The notes under the pieces were generated by a model. The model was given only the letters and a program-made list of their open reading frames with translations. It ran no database searches and had not been told where the DNA came from. Of a DNA stretch of 32,757 nucleotides, positions 7,786-16,246 are shown in pieces (the stretch's first letter is position 1; the number at the start of each line of letters is the position of its first letter). The DNA comes from an uncultured Verrucomicrobiota bacterium (GTDB taxonomy: Bacteria > Verrucomicrobiota > Kiritimatiellia > CAIQIC01 > Lenti-01). The position numbers and the translations under genes were made by a program. The stretch is from the NCBI GenBank assembly GCA_937860055.1, contig CALMBO010000021.1, positions 1-32,757 of the forward strand, written 5' to 3'.

Positions 7786-8740
7786 AACCCTCCGGTCCTT
7801 CGCCCTCGCCCTCGTCCTCGCCAGCGCGGCCGCCGCCCCCTGGACGGCCTGCTCCCGCGACAAAGCCTCCTCCGACCTCCCCGTCCTGTCCGATCCCGGC
7901 GCCGGCCTCACCCTCGCCCTGCCCCCGTCCGCCGCCTCCTTCACCCGCCAGGCCGCCGCCAAGGACCGCTTCGTTTCCCGCGTCCCCTACGCCCCCAACC
8001 AAACCCTCCTCTACCTCCACGCCTATTCCCCGCCGCCCGTGGCCACCAACATCCCTCCCGTTTTCCACGAAGAAGCCGTCGAATGCATCCTCCGCGACGA
8101 ACTCGGCTCCTTCCTCTCCCTCGAAACCTCCTTCACCAACCTCCTGGACCAGACCCCGGCCCTCCTCCTCTATGGCCGCGCCCGCGATCCCGACAAGGTC
8201 GTCGGCTTCGCCTTCCAGTGCAACACGACGCACTTTGTCTTCATCGGCCTCTCCGGGCCCGATCTCTCCGCCGCCGATGCCGCCGTGTTCTTCCGGACCA
8301 CCGCCTCCAACCTGCATGTCGCCGACATCCCCCAGGCCACCTTCGCCGACGCCGCCCAATATCGGAACAGCCTCGTCGACAACGACAATCCCGCCCAATC
8401 CCTGAACTACATCCGCAACGTCTTCGCTTCGCGCAACGCCAATCCCCTCAACTACACCCTCGCCATCGGTCTCGCCTACCGCCTTGCCTACGACTTGCAG
8501 GCCGCCGACCCCTCCTCCCCCCACTTCTCCGAAACGCTCGCCCTCCTCAACAACATGTCGGCCATCCGCCTCGCCGATTTCCTCAAGGCCCGCTACGACT
8601 TCGAAATCGCCTGCGGCCAGCGCAACGCCGCCGAAGCCATCGGCCAGGCCAAGTTCCTCTCCGAACTCTCCTTCCCCTTCGACGCCGAAGGGCGGACCCT
8701 CGACAAGAAACGCCTCCGCAAAGCCTATGCCCTCCAATAA
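7766..8740 (+). CDS. Unknown exported protein of the pilus operon, possible lipoprotein
   Basis: A 324-residue protein that I do not recognise. It starts with a signal-like region (residues 9-25 hydrophobic and Ala/Leu-rich) ending in W-T-A-C-S-R, so Cys29 could be lipidated although Trp at -3 makes a poor lipobox. The mature part has alternating beta-like stretches over about 45-190 (LLYLHAY, ALLLYGRA, VVGFAFQC, FVFIGL) and a more helical C-terminal half (200-324) with LAIGLAYRLAYDLQAA and a TPR-like feel. The start is a TTG supported by a strong ribosome binding site and by the signal peptide that begins there; the first 20 bases overlap the DUF192 gene. It lies between tad genes and an FHA membrane protein, so it is likely an accessory pilus component. 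Confidence 0.7.
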   Translation: MKSCKPETLRSFALALVLASAAAAPWTACSRDKASSDLPVLSDPGAGLTLALPPSAASFTRQAAAKDRFVSRVPYAPNQTLLYLHAYSPPPVATNIPPVFHEEAVECILRDELGSFLSLETSFTNLLDQTPALLLYGRARDPDKVVGFAFQCNTTHFVFIGLSGPDLSAADAAVFFRTTASNLHVADIPQATFADAAQYRNSLVDNDNPAQSLNYIRNVFASRNANPLNYTLAIGLAYRLAYDLQAADPSSPHFSETLALLNNMSAIRLADFLKARYDFEIACGQRNAAEAIGQAKFLSELSFPFDAEGRTLDKKRLRKAYALQ

Positions 8741-8761
8741 AACCGCACATCCAGAATCCCC

Positions 8762-10366
8762 ATGAAAATCACCCGCCTCGACCCCCGGACCAAGCAGCCC
8801 ACCGCGGATTCATGGACCCTCTCCCGCAGCGGCCGCCGGCTCGTCGTCGGACGCACCGCGCCCGCCGACATCCTCCTCGACTCCCCCGACATCTCCCCCC
8901 TCCACGCCGAACTCTCCTGGCAGGGCGGATCCCTCTCCATCCGCGACCTCGCCTCCATCAACGGCGTCTATCTCCGCGATTCCCGCATCCTCCGCGCCTC
9001 TCTCCAGGACAAGGACGTCTTCTCCGTCGGCGGCATCCCCTTCCTGGTCGCCGTCGAGCCCTCCGATCTTGCCGCGCGCCGGAACCGGCTCCTCTCCTTC
9101 GGCGGCGTCGCCCTCGGCACTCTCCTCCTCGCCATCCTCATCTTCGCCTTCTTCCTCGACGCCAGGACCGCGGAACCCGAAGCCCCGCCCCAGGAACCCG
9201 TCCCCATCCTGCCGCCCGTCGTCGATACCGCCTTCCAGCAGATGAGCGACCAGTACGCCGAGGCCTCCCGCCTCCTCGAGGAATCCCGCCGCGTCATCGC
9301 CGACGGCCTCGACGACCTGCGCGCCGCGCAGCTCCTCGGCCAGGCTCTCGCCCTCCATTCCGATCTCCCGCAGGCCTCCCTTCTCCTCAAGGGCCTCCAG
9401 GATGCGCATGGCCCCGAAGTCCAGAAACAAATCGACTCCCTCGTCGCTTCCGGACGCTTCCAGGAAGCCCTCGACGAGCTCGACCGCCAGAAAGCGCTGG
9501 TCGGCTCTCCCGACGCCGTCCGGGAAACCCAGGACAAAATCTCCCAGCGCATCCAGTATCAAGGCGCCCTCGAATCCCTGGCCCGCGGCGATCTCGATGC
9601 CGCCGAACGCGCGCTCTCCACCCTCTCCCCCGATGTCGTCCCCGAACGGCAGCAGGCCCTGGACCGCCTCGCCAAATGTCGCGAGGCGGCCGCCTGGGCG
9701 GAAAAAATCGGACGCCTCGCCGACCGGAACGACCTCGAGGCGGTCCAGCGCCTCGCCGACGACGAATCCCGATTCTCCCCCTACCTGTCGGAGGACGCCC
9801 TGGGCGAAGTCCATGGCGCGCTGGCCCGCGTCCATGCCCTGGGCGACATCCAGAACCTCATCGCCACCGGCAACGCCTACGTCCTCGTGCAATACATCGG
9901 CGACATCCCCGGCTTGCCCGAAATGCTCAAGCCGCTCCAGCGCTCCCTCTCCCCCATGGCCGGCACCTTCCGCCAGACCGTCGAAGCCAAGGCCGCCCAG
10001 ACCACGCCCGGCCCCGTTCCGGCGGACTTGAAGGACGCCCTCGCCTCCTATGAAACCGCCGAAGCTTTCGCCGCCCTCTACATCATCCGCCCCGACGACG
10101 GCGACCTCCGCCAGTACCGGCTCCATTCCAAGCGGTGGTACGCCTACCTTTCCGCCATCGCCGCCCGCGCCCGTTCCTACATCGAGAAAGGCGCCCGCGA
10201 AGAAGCGCGCGCCATCCTCCAGCCCGTCCTTCCGCATCTCGACGACTACGATGCCGAAACCTATCCCCTCCGCAGCCTGGCCGCCCAGATCGCCCCCGTC
10301 CCCTTCACCCCCGAAACCGCCCACTTCCTCGACCACCCCCCCTCCGGCTCATCGGCGGCTCCATAG
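8762..10366 (+). CDS. Membrane protein with a cytoplasmic FHA domain and a helical extracytoplasmic part
   Basis: A 534-residue protein. Residues 18-98 are an FHA domain with all the usual phosphothreonine-binding marks: Gly30-Arg31, Ser45 and His48 in DISPLHAEL, and Ser65-Ile-Asn67-Gly68 in DLASINGVYL. Residues 111-132 form one transmembrane helix, followed by a Pro/Glu-rich linker (137-152). The remaining 380 residues, probably periplasmic, are rich in Ala, Leu, Asp and Gln and read as repeated helical hairpins like TPRs (for example LVASGRFQEALDELDRQKAL and ALESLARGDLDAAERALS). This is a one-pass sensor or scaffold layout. It is the last gene of the tad operon, 21 bases after the previous one. 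It may link a Ser/Thr kinase signal to pilus assembly, but no kinase is present in the window. Confidence 0.82.
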   Translation: MKITRLDPRTKQPTADSWTLSRSGRRLVVGRTAPADILLDSPDISPLHAELSWQGGSLSIRDLASINGVYLRDSRILRASLQDKDVFSVGGIPFLVAVEPSDLAARRNRLLSFGGVALGTLLLAILIFAFFLDARTAEPEAPPQEPVPILPPVVDTAFQQMSDQYAEASRLLEESRRVIADGLDDLRAAQLLGQALALHSDLPQASLLLKGLQDAHGPEVQKQIDSLVASGRFQEALDELDRQKALVGSPDAVRETQDKISQRIQYQGALESLARGDLDAAERALSTLSPDVVPERQQALDRLAKCREAAAWAEKIGRLADRNDLEAVQRLADDESRFSPYLSEDALGEVHGALARVHALGDIQNLIATGNAYVLVQYIGDIPGLPEMLKPLQRSLSPMAGTFRQTVEAKAAQTTPGPVPADLKDALASYETAEAFAALYIIRPDDGDLRQYRLHSKRWYAYLSAIAARARSYIEKGAREEARAILQPVLPHLDDYDAETYPLRSLAAQIAPVPFTPETAHFLDHPPSGSSAAP

Positions 10367-10423
10367 CCGCCGGGCCGGATCGGAAAATCCACCGTTTCCA
10401 CGCCGGCCGCGCCGCCGCATCCC

Positions 10424-10753
10424 TCACTTCGTCTCGTCGCCGATCCACCCCAGATACCCCGCGAACCCCGCTTCGATGGGAACCCAGACAATCTCCGGCA
10501 CCTCGTAGGTATGCGTTGCGCGGAGAAACGCCTCCACCTCCGGATAAAGCGACGCCTTCGTCTTGATCAGCATCATCGTCTCCGCCTCGTGCTGAACCGC
10601 CCCTTTCCAACGGTAGGCGCTCTGGATGGGCAGCGTCTGCACGCAGGCCGCCAGTCGCTTCTCCAGCAACCCCTCCGCAAGCCGGCGGCCGGTTTCCGGA
10701 TCCGAAAACGTCGTCAGAACCATGCCATATTCCGTATTCATGGCGGAAAGCAT
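10424..10753 (-). CDS. cutA: CutA-like divalent cation tolerance protein
   Basis: A 109-residue protein matching CutA along its whole length: VLTTFSDPETGRRLAEGLLEKRLAACVQ near the N terminus, then YRWKGAVQHEAETMMLIKT, then HTYEVPEIVWVPIEAG. CutA forms small trimers and was linked to copper tolerance in Escherichia coli; its biochemical role is still unclear. Two in-frame ATGs are available, at 10753 and 10741; neither has a clear ribosome binding site, and the shorter form (105 residues) would begin nearer the first beta strand. The gene is convergent with the tad operon (57 bases between stops) and divergent from the PiT transporter gene. Confidence 0.9.
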   Translation of the reverse strand: MLSAMNTEYGMVLTTFSDPETGRRLAEGLLEKRLAACVQTLPIQSAYRWKGAVQHEAETMMLIKTKASLYPEVEAFLRATHTYEVPEIVWVPIEAGFAGYLGWIGDETK

Positions 10754-10928
10754 ACGGATCGAACGCCCCCGAGCCGAGAAAAATGCCTTTTGGAATCCAT
10801 AACCCTTTTGAAATGAGAAGGATAAATACTAAGTAAGTAAAACGATTTACTTTTTCCTTGTCCTCCACGGGAATTGCCCATACAGTGCGCGGAACAACAC
10901 CACCTCCGTGGTCGCGAAAGGAGCAACA
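10754..10928. promoter_or_regulatory. Divergent promoter region between cutA and the PiT gene
   Basis: About 175 bases with a strongly AT-rich core at 10781-10860, in contrast to the GC-rich genes on both sides. It must hold the promoters for cutA (leftward) and the phosphate transporter (rightward). A TTGAAA at 10808-10813 is a reasonable -35 candidate for the rightward gene, but I could not pair it with a convincing -10. The inverted repeat at 10835-10852 lies inside this core. Confidence 0.45.
10835..10852. repeat. Perfect 7-bp inverted repeat, possible operator
   Basis: AAGTAAA, four bases, TTTACTT, followed by three further T residues. It lies 77 bases before the PiT start in the AT-rich core of the intergenic region. 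It could be a transcription-factor operator. A terminator is less likely because no gene ends just upstream on the + strand. Confidence 0.45.
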
Positions 10929-12452
10929 ATGCCGGATTTCACGACAATGCTGATGGCCGTCGCCGTGGGAATGCTCGCCTGGGATTGCATCGAAGTCGGC
11001 AAGAACGATGCCGCCAACCTCATCAACGGCGTCTTCGGCGCCCGCGTGATGTCGCACCGCACCGCCGTCTGGCTCGCCGGCGCCGCCGTCCTCGTTGGCG
11101 CGCTGTTCTCCTCCCCCGTGATGGAAACCGCCCGCAAGGGCATCTTCGAACCCGGCCAGCTCCAGTTGCACCAGGCCATGGTGGTCTACGTCACCGCCTA
11201 TATCGTGGACACGGCCCTCCTCCACGCCTACTCCTCCTACGGCATGCCCGTCAGCACCACGGCGTCGCTCATCTTCGAACTGGTCGGCGCCGCCATCGGC
11301 GTCTCGCTCTCCCTCGGCCTCGTCCATTGGGACAAGGTCGCCACCGTCCTCAACGCCATCGGCGTCTCCATCCTGCTGGCGGGCGTCGCCGGCTTCCTCG
11401 TGCAGCGGGTCTTCCGCGCCGCCATCCAGGACGAACACACCGACCACATGCGCGTGCTCCTGCACGGCCCCTGGATCGCCGGCCTCATGCTGACCTGGCT
11501 GTCGTGGTTCATGGTCCTCAAAGGCATGAAGGCCGTGCCCTTCGTCGCCGCCTTCCGCGAACACGTCGTCGAACGCCTCGGCATGGGCGGCTTCCTCCTG
11601 GTCTCCTGGGGCGCAATGACCCTCCTCGTCCATGTGCTCGTCACGGTTTTCCAGGAGCGCCTCACGAAGCGCCTCTTCGGCCTCCTCGCCATCCTCGGCA
11701 TGCTCTGCCTCGCCTTCGCCTTCGGGCAGAACGACCTCGCCAACGGCGCCTCGCCGGGCCTCTCCGCCTTCTGGCTCTGGAAGCATGCCGATGTCGGCAC
11801 CGCCGAGGCCACCCGCCTCTCCCTGCCCGTCTGGCTGCTGGCCGTCTGCGGCTTCCTGCTCGTCGTGGGCATGAACACAAAAAGCGCGCAGCGCGTGACC
11901 CGCGCGGCGGTCAACACGGGTAGCCAGTTCGACCACATCGCCCTCTATGCCCCGGGCTGGTGCAAGGCCGCCGCCCGGCGCCTCCTGCGCCTGCGCGCCG
12001 CCGGCCCCGACCTCGCCCCGCCCCCCCACCGCACCGAAACGGGCAAGCGCGTGCACTTCGATCCCCTGCGCGCCGCCGTCATCATGTCCGTCAGCGCCAG
12101 CGTCATCGCCTTCGCCTCCAGCAACGGCTTCCCCGTCTCCACCACCTACGTCACCTTCGCCGCCGTCGTCGCCACCGGCATGGGCGACCGCACCATGGGC
12201 CGCGGCGATGCCGACCTCAAGATCGGCCGCGCCATCTGGGTCGTCTTCAGCTGGTTCTTCGGCGGCTTGCTCGCGCTCCTCGCCAGCGGAGCCGTCGCCT
12301 GGATGCTCGCGAAGGCGGGCACCGCCGGCCTCGCCGCCGGCCTCGCCGCCAATCTCGCGCTCCGCGCCTACGTCAAGCGCCGCGCCGACCGCCACGAACA
12401 GCAATACCACCCCAAGCTGCCGCCGGAAACACCCGCCCAAACTCCCGCTTGA
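10929..12452 (+). CDS. pit: PiT-family inorganic phosphate transporter
   Basis: A 507-residue polytopic membrane protein with the duplicated PiT (PitA/PHO-4) layout. The first signature GKNDAAN is at 24-30 and the second, GQNDLAN, at 266-272. Each half has a GMPVSTT/GFPVSTT motif (105-111 and again near residue 405). The protein is expected to import phosphate, often as a metal-phosphate complex, using the proton or sodium gradient. A hydrophilic segment at about 320-380, rich in Arg and Pro, separates the second-half helices. The ATG at 10929 has AAAGGAG six bases upstream and is preferred over a GTG at 10908. This is a second, probably low-affinity phosphate route next to the high-affinity Pst system encoded about 3 kb away on the other strand. 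Confidence 0.9.
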   Translation: MPDFTTMLMAVAVGMLAWDCIEVGKNDAANLINGVFGARVMSHRTAVWLAGAAVLVGALFSSPVMETARKGIFEPGQLQLHQAMVVYVTAYIVDTALLHAYSSYGMPVSTTASLIFELVGAAIGVSLSLGLVHWDKVATVLNAIGVSILLAGVAGFLVQRVFRAAIQDEHTDHMRVLLHGPWIAGLMLTWLSWFMVLKGMKAVPFVAAFREHVVERLGMGGFLLVSWGAMTLLVHVLVTVFQERLTKRLFGLLAILGMLCLAFAFGQNDLANGASPGLSAFWLWKHADVGTAEATRLSLPVWLLAVCGFLLVVGMNTKSAQRVTRAAVNTGSQFDHIALYAPGWCKAAARRLLRLRAAGPDLAPPPHRTETGKRVHFDPLRAAVIMSVSASVIAFASSNGFPVSTTYVTFAAVVATGMGDRTMGRGDADLKIGRAIWVVFSWFFGGLLALLASGAVAWMLAKAGTAGLAAGLAANLALRAYVKRRADRHEQQYHPKLPPETPAQTPA

Positions 12453-12500
12453 TGCCGGCGGGCCGGGTCTGCTTTACTCCCCGCCCGAAGGAACCGCCCC

Positions 12501-13403
12501 ATGGCACAGGAAAGCATCATCCACGGAAGCCGCGTCTTTTCCATCACCTCGCCGGATGGCGCCGTGCGCGCGGACATCGTCCCCGCCCTGGGCGGCATCG
12601 TGGCGTCGCTCCGCCTCGGCGGCCGGGAATGCCTGTTCCAATATCCGTGGTTCTGGGATCCGCGCACCGAGGAGCTGCGTGGCGGCATCCCCCCCCTCTT
12701 CCCCGTCTGCGGCCGCCTGCTGAAGGAGGACGTCCGCGGCCTCTACCATGTCGAAGGCCGTCCCTTCGTCCTCCCCATCCACGGCTTCTCCATGCGCTTC
12801 CCCTGGGACGTGTCCGACGCCTCCCGCCCCGATGCCCTCCGCCTCCGCCTCGTCGATTCGGAGAAAACCAGGAGCATGTTCCCGTTCGCCTTTGAACTGG
12901 ATCTGCTCTATTCCGCCTCCGCCGAGGGGCTCTCCTGCCGCCTCGCCGTGCGCAACGTCGGCGGCGACCCCATGCCGTTCTACGCCGGCTTCCATCCCTA
13001 TTTCCTCACCCCGCCGCCCGGCGCCGGCAAGGAACAAACCCTCTTCGCCGCCCATCCCCGCAACCGCCACCTCTACAACGCCACCAAGACCGATCTCGTC
13101 GGCTCCGCCCCGCCGCCCGCCTTCCCCATGCCGGTCTCCGATGTCGATGTCAACGAGCTCCTGCTGGAAATGGGCGACGACCGCCGAACCACCCTGCGGT
13201 TTCCCGACGGCTTCGTGCTCCGCCAGGACGCCTCGCCCCGCCTGCGCTTCCGCCAGTTCTACACCCTCCCCGATCATCCGTTTTTCTGCGACGAACCCTG
13301 GATGGCCCCGCCCGGCTCCATGAACCGCCCCGGCGCCGCCCATGTCCTCCTGCCCGGAAAATCCGAAACCTGCGAAATCCTCCTCTCCGCCGGCCGCGCC
13401 TAG
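12501..13403 (+). CDS. Aldose 1-epimerase / hexose-6-phosphate mutarotase-like protein
   Basis: A 300-residue galactose-mutarotase fold protein. The expected catalytic and binding residues are visible: His94 in LPIHGFSMRFPW, His165 in YAGFHPYF and Glu265 in CDEPWMAPPGSMN. The GGIPPLFPVCGRL stretch (61-73) is typical of the YeaD/LacX-type branch rather than of classical GalM. It should interconvert the alpha and beta anomers of a sugar or sugar phosphate; the substrate cannot be read from the sequence. No signal peptide, so cytoplasmic. AAGGA lies before the ATG. It follows the PiT gene by 48 bases and may be co-transcribed with it. Confidence 0.88.
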   Translation: MAQESIIHGSRVFSITSPDGAVRADIVPALGGIVASLRLGGRECLFQYPWFWDPRTEELRGGIPPLFPVCGRLLKEDVRGLYHVEGRPFVLPIHGFSMRFPWDVSDASRPDALRLRLVDSEKTRSMFPFAFELDLLYSASAEGLSCRLAVRNVGGDPMPFYAGFHPYFLTPPPGAGKEQTLFAAHPRNRHLYNATKTDLVGSAPPPAFPMPVSDVDVNELLLEMGDDRRTTLRFPDGFVLRQDASPRLRFRQFYTLPDHPFFCDEPWMAPPGSMNRPGAAHVLLPGKSETCEILLSAGRA

Positions 13404-13460
13404 TTCCGTCCCCCGTCCCCCGTCCGCCGCCCCCCTCTCGTCCCTTGTTTTCCCCGCGCA

Positions 13461-15005
13461 TTGCGCTATCCTGACGGCGTGCAGTCGGTCCATGCCCATT
13501 TGAAAGCGGATGTGCTCGTCGTCGGCGCGGGACCGGCCGGCCTCGCCTGCGCGATCCATCTCGCCCGCGGCGCCCGGGAACCCCGAAGCATCCTCGTCCT
13601 GGAAAAATCCGCCCATGCCGGCGGCCACCTGCTCTCCGGCGCCGTCCTGCGCCCCGGACCCCTGGAGAAGCTGCTGACCCCCGCCAAATTCGCATCGCTG
13701 CCCCTCGGCCCCGCCGTCGCCCGCGACTCGTTCCACGCGCTGACCGCAAACGCCTCCTTCCGGCTTCCCTTCGTTCCGCCCAAGATGCGCATGCAAGGGC
13801 TGCCGCTCGTCTCCGCCTCCGCGCTCGGCCGCTCCCTGGCGAAGATCGCCGCCGACCTCGGCGTGGAAATCCTCCTCGGCCAGACCGCCGACGCCCTCGT
13901 ATGGCAGGAGGACCGCGTGGCCGGCGTCACCAGCGGCGGGGAAACCATCCTCGCGTCCACCACCGTCCTCGCGGAAGGACCGGCGGGCCTTCTCTCCCGC
14001 GAACTGTTCGCAAGGCATCCCGAAATGCGCGGCCCCAATCTCCAGACCCATGGCCTCGGCCTCAAGGAAATCGTCGAAATCCCCCCGGCCCCCGGAGCCG
14101 TCGGATCGGTGGCCCACACCTTCGGATTCCCGCTGGGGCTGGAGGTCTACGGCGGCGGCTTCATCTACCACGTCGATGCCACGCATGTCGCCCTCGGCCT
14201 CGCGCTGGCGCTCGACTACGCCGATCCCGCCGTCCACCCCCACGAGCTGTTCCGCCAATGGAAGCGCCATCCCTTCGTGCAGTCCCATGTCGCCGGCGGC
14301 AAGGCCGTCGAATACGGCGCGCGCCTCGTGCCCGAAGGCGGCTGGCATTCGCTCGCCCGCCTCGAGGCGCCCGGCGCCTTCGTCGTCGGCGATTCCGCCG
14401 GCCTCGTCGACACGATGGAGCTGAAGGGCCTGCATCTCGCCGTGGAATCGGGCATGGCCGCCGCCGACGCCATCCTCCGCGGCGGCTCCATCCGCATGGA
14501 GGACATCCCCGCGCGGGAAGGCCTGCGCCGCACCGCGAACTACCGCGCCGCCTTCCGCGCCGGCCTGCCCGTCGGCATGGCCGCCGCCGGACTCGCCTGG
14601 CTGACCGGCGGGCGCATGCCTTGGGGACGCCTCGCCCAGCGCGATGAACGCACCTGCCTGCGCCCCCTCGGCGACCAGGCGCCGCCCGCCGGCGAACCCG
14701 ACCGCGGCCCCCTCGACCTCGGGATGGATTCCGACCTTTTCCTCGCCCGCCTGCGCGTCCGCGAAGGCTCCGGACACATCGAGATCCGGAAGGCGGCGGA
14801 ATGCCGCGAATGCTTCAAACACTACGCCGCCCCCTGCACGCGCTTCTGCCCCGCCCATGTCTACGAGGCGGCGGATGACGGCTCCATCCGCATCCGCCCC
14901 GAAAACTGCGTGCAATGCCGCTGCTGCACCTTGAAGTGCCCCTTCGACAACATCCAGTGGGACGCGCCGCGGGACGGCGTCGGACCGGACTACCAGAACT
15001 CCTGA
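13461..15005 (+). CDS. Electron transfer flavoprotein:quinone oxidoreductase
   Basis: A 514-residue FAD and iron-sulfur protein that passes electrons from reduced ETF to the membrane quinone pool. The FAD-binding GAGPAG motif is at 22-27, a second FAD contact GDSAGLVDTMELKGLHLA near 310-330, and a ferredoxin-like C-terminal domain covers 445-514. Cysteines 463 (FCPAHVYE), 483, 486 and 489 (NCVQCRCC) match the four cluster ligands known in human ETFDH. Cysteines 448, 451, 459 and 493 are extra and could hold a second cluster. The start is uncertain: TTG at 13461 and GTG at 13479 are both possible, neither has a clear ribosome binding site, and the FAD motif begins soon after either one. No etfA or etfB is in the window. 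The stop is only four bases from the convergent apgM stop. Confidence 0.9.
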   Translation: MRYPDGVQSVHAHLKADVLVVGAGPAGLACAIHLARGAREPRSILVLEKSAHAGGHLLSGAVLRPGPLEKLLTPAKFASLPLGPAVARDSFHALTANASFRLPFVPPKMRMQGLPLVSASALGRSLAKIAADLGVEILLGQTADALVWQEDRVAGVTSGGETILASTTVLAEGPAGLLSRELFARHPEMRGPNLQTHGLGLKEIVEIPPAPGAVGSVAHTFGFPLGLEVYGGGFIYHVDATHVALGLALALDYADPAVHPHELFRQWKRHPFVQSHVAGGKAVEYGARLVPEGGWHSLARLEAPGAFVVGDSAGLVDTMELKGLHLAVESGMAAADAILRGGSIRMEDIPAREGLRRTANYRAAFRAGLPVGMAAAGLAWLTGGRMPWGRLAQRDERTCLRPLGDQAPPAGEPDRGPLDLGMDSDLFLARLRVREGSGHIEIRKAAECRECFKHYAAPCTRFCPAHVYEAADDGSIRIRPENCVQCRCCTLKCPFDNIQWDAPRDGVGPDYQNS

Positions 15006-15009
15006 CCCG

Positions 15010-16212
15010 CTACTTCAGCAGCGAGGAAATCAGGTCGCACACCAGCGGCGGCCGGCCCTCCGCCGGCAGGAATTCGTCGAACGCCGCCTCCGCGCCCGGC
15101 CGCGCCGAGGCGCCGAGCGGGCCGTCCACCCACGCGAACGGCACGGGATCGGAGGTGTGGCCGCGCTTCACGATCGGCGTGCGGTGGTCGGTGCACACGA
15201 TCAGGCGGTAGGGCCGCCCCTCCGCCTCCAGCGCCTCCCACACGGGTGCGACGATCCGCCGGTCGAAGTTCTCGATGGCCCGGACCTTCTCTTCGGCCAT
15301 TCCCTTGTGCCCGCATTCGTCCGGCGCCTCCACGTGCACATACACGAAATCGGAGCGCCGCAGGCAGTCGACCGCCGCCTGCGCCTTCCCTTCGTAGTTC
15401 GTGTCGATCCAGCCGGTGGCCCCCGGCACGCGGATGACCTCCAGCCCGCACAGCTCCGCCAGGCCGCGCACCAGGTCCACGGCCGTGATGACCCCGCCCC
15501 GCAGGCCGTAGCGCTCGGGATACGGCTGCAGCGACATCGCCTTGCCGTAGCCCCACAGCCAGATCTGGGTCGCCGGCCGCTTGCCCTTCGCCAGCCGCGC
15601 GGCGTTCACCGGGTGGTCCGCGAAAATCTTCCGGGACAGGTCCATCAGCGCCCGCGCCTCCTCCTGGCGGGGTCCCTTCGGAAGATGGTCCGCCACCGGC
15701 TTGCCGGAAATCTCGTGCGGCGGCATCAGGGCCAGCTCCAGCGGCCCGTCCCGCCAGATCAGCAGGTGGCGATAGCTCACCCCGCCATGGAACCGCAGTC
15801 CGTCGCGCGCCGCCGCCGCGTTCAGCGCGGCGATCAGCAGGTGCGCCTCCTCGCTGGAAATGTCGCCCGCGGAATAGTCGAGCATCTGGCCATCCTGGAC
15901 GGTGACGAGGTTGGTCCGGTACGCCACGTCGGAAGGCTGCATCGGAAGACGCGCCCCGGCGGCCTCGATCGCCGCCCGGCCGGTGTAGTTCTCCTTCGCG
16001 TTGTAGCCCAGCAGCCCCATGTTCGCCACATCGCTCCCCGGCGAAAGATTCTCGGGAACGGTATGCACCAGCTGCGCATGCCCCAGCGCCGCCGCGCGGC
16101 GGATGGCCGGAATGGCCGCCACCTGCAGCGGAGTCCGCCCCCCCAGCGCCGCCACCGGCTCGTCGCCCATGCCATCGCCCACCAAAACCGCAATCTTCCT
16201 TCTCTCGCTCAT
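15010..16212 (-). CDS. apgM: Archaeal-type cofactor-independent phosphoglycerate mutase
   Basis: A 400-residue member of the alkaline-phosphatase superfamily, ApgM branch, which interconverts 3- and 2-phosphoglycerate in glycolysis. The metal-binding start AVLVGDGMGDEP (8-19) and the nucleophile region LSPGSDVANMGLLGYN, with Ser60, are clear. Later come HVEAPDECGHKG and VCTDHRTPIVKRGHTSDPVPF, which supply the remaining Asp and His metal ligands. Related phosphonopyruvate decarboxylase-like annotations refer to this same family. It is the last gene of the - strand phosphate cluster, 34 bases after the short basic gene, and ends four bases from the convergent ETF:quinone oxidoreductase gene. 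Being in a phosphate operon could fit phosphate-ester metabolism, but that link is inference. Confidence 0.92.
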   Translation of the reverse strand: MSERRKIAVLVGDGMGDEPVAALGGRTPLQVAAIPAIRRAAALGHAQLVHTVPENLSPGSDVANMGLLGYNAKENYTGRAAIEAAGARLPMQPSDVAYRTNLVTVQDGQMLDYSAGDISSEEAHLLIAALNAAAARDGLRFHGGVSYRHLLIWRDGPLELALMPPHEISGKPVADHLPKGPRQEEARALMDLSRKIFADHPVNAARLAKGKRPATQIWLWGYGKAMSLQPYPERYGLRGGVITAVDLVRGLAELCGLEVIRVPGATGWIDTNYEGKAQAAVDCLRRSDFVYVHVEAPDECGHKGMAEEKVRAIENFDRRIVAPVWEALEAEGRPYRLIVCTDHRTPIVKRGHTSDPVPFAWVDGPLGASARPGAEAAFDEFLPAEGRPPLVCDLISSLLK

Positions 16213-16246
16213 AGGGAATCCAACCTACCCGACCCGCCTCCGGAAA

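Noticed and set aside
10382..10399. GGAAA-N8-TTTCC as a terminator between the tad operon and cutA
   Set aside because: The stem is only five base pairs and no T-run follows on either strand.
10305..14915. Long - strand open frames opposite the PiT, epimerase and ETF:QO genes (10305-12440, 12474-14915)
   Set aside because: Low-complexity Gly/Glu/Asp translations with no domain, fully overlapping well-recognised genes.
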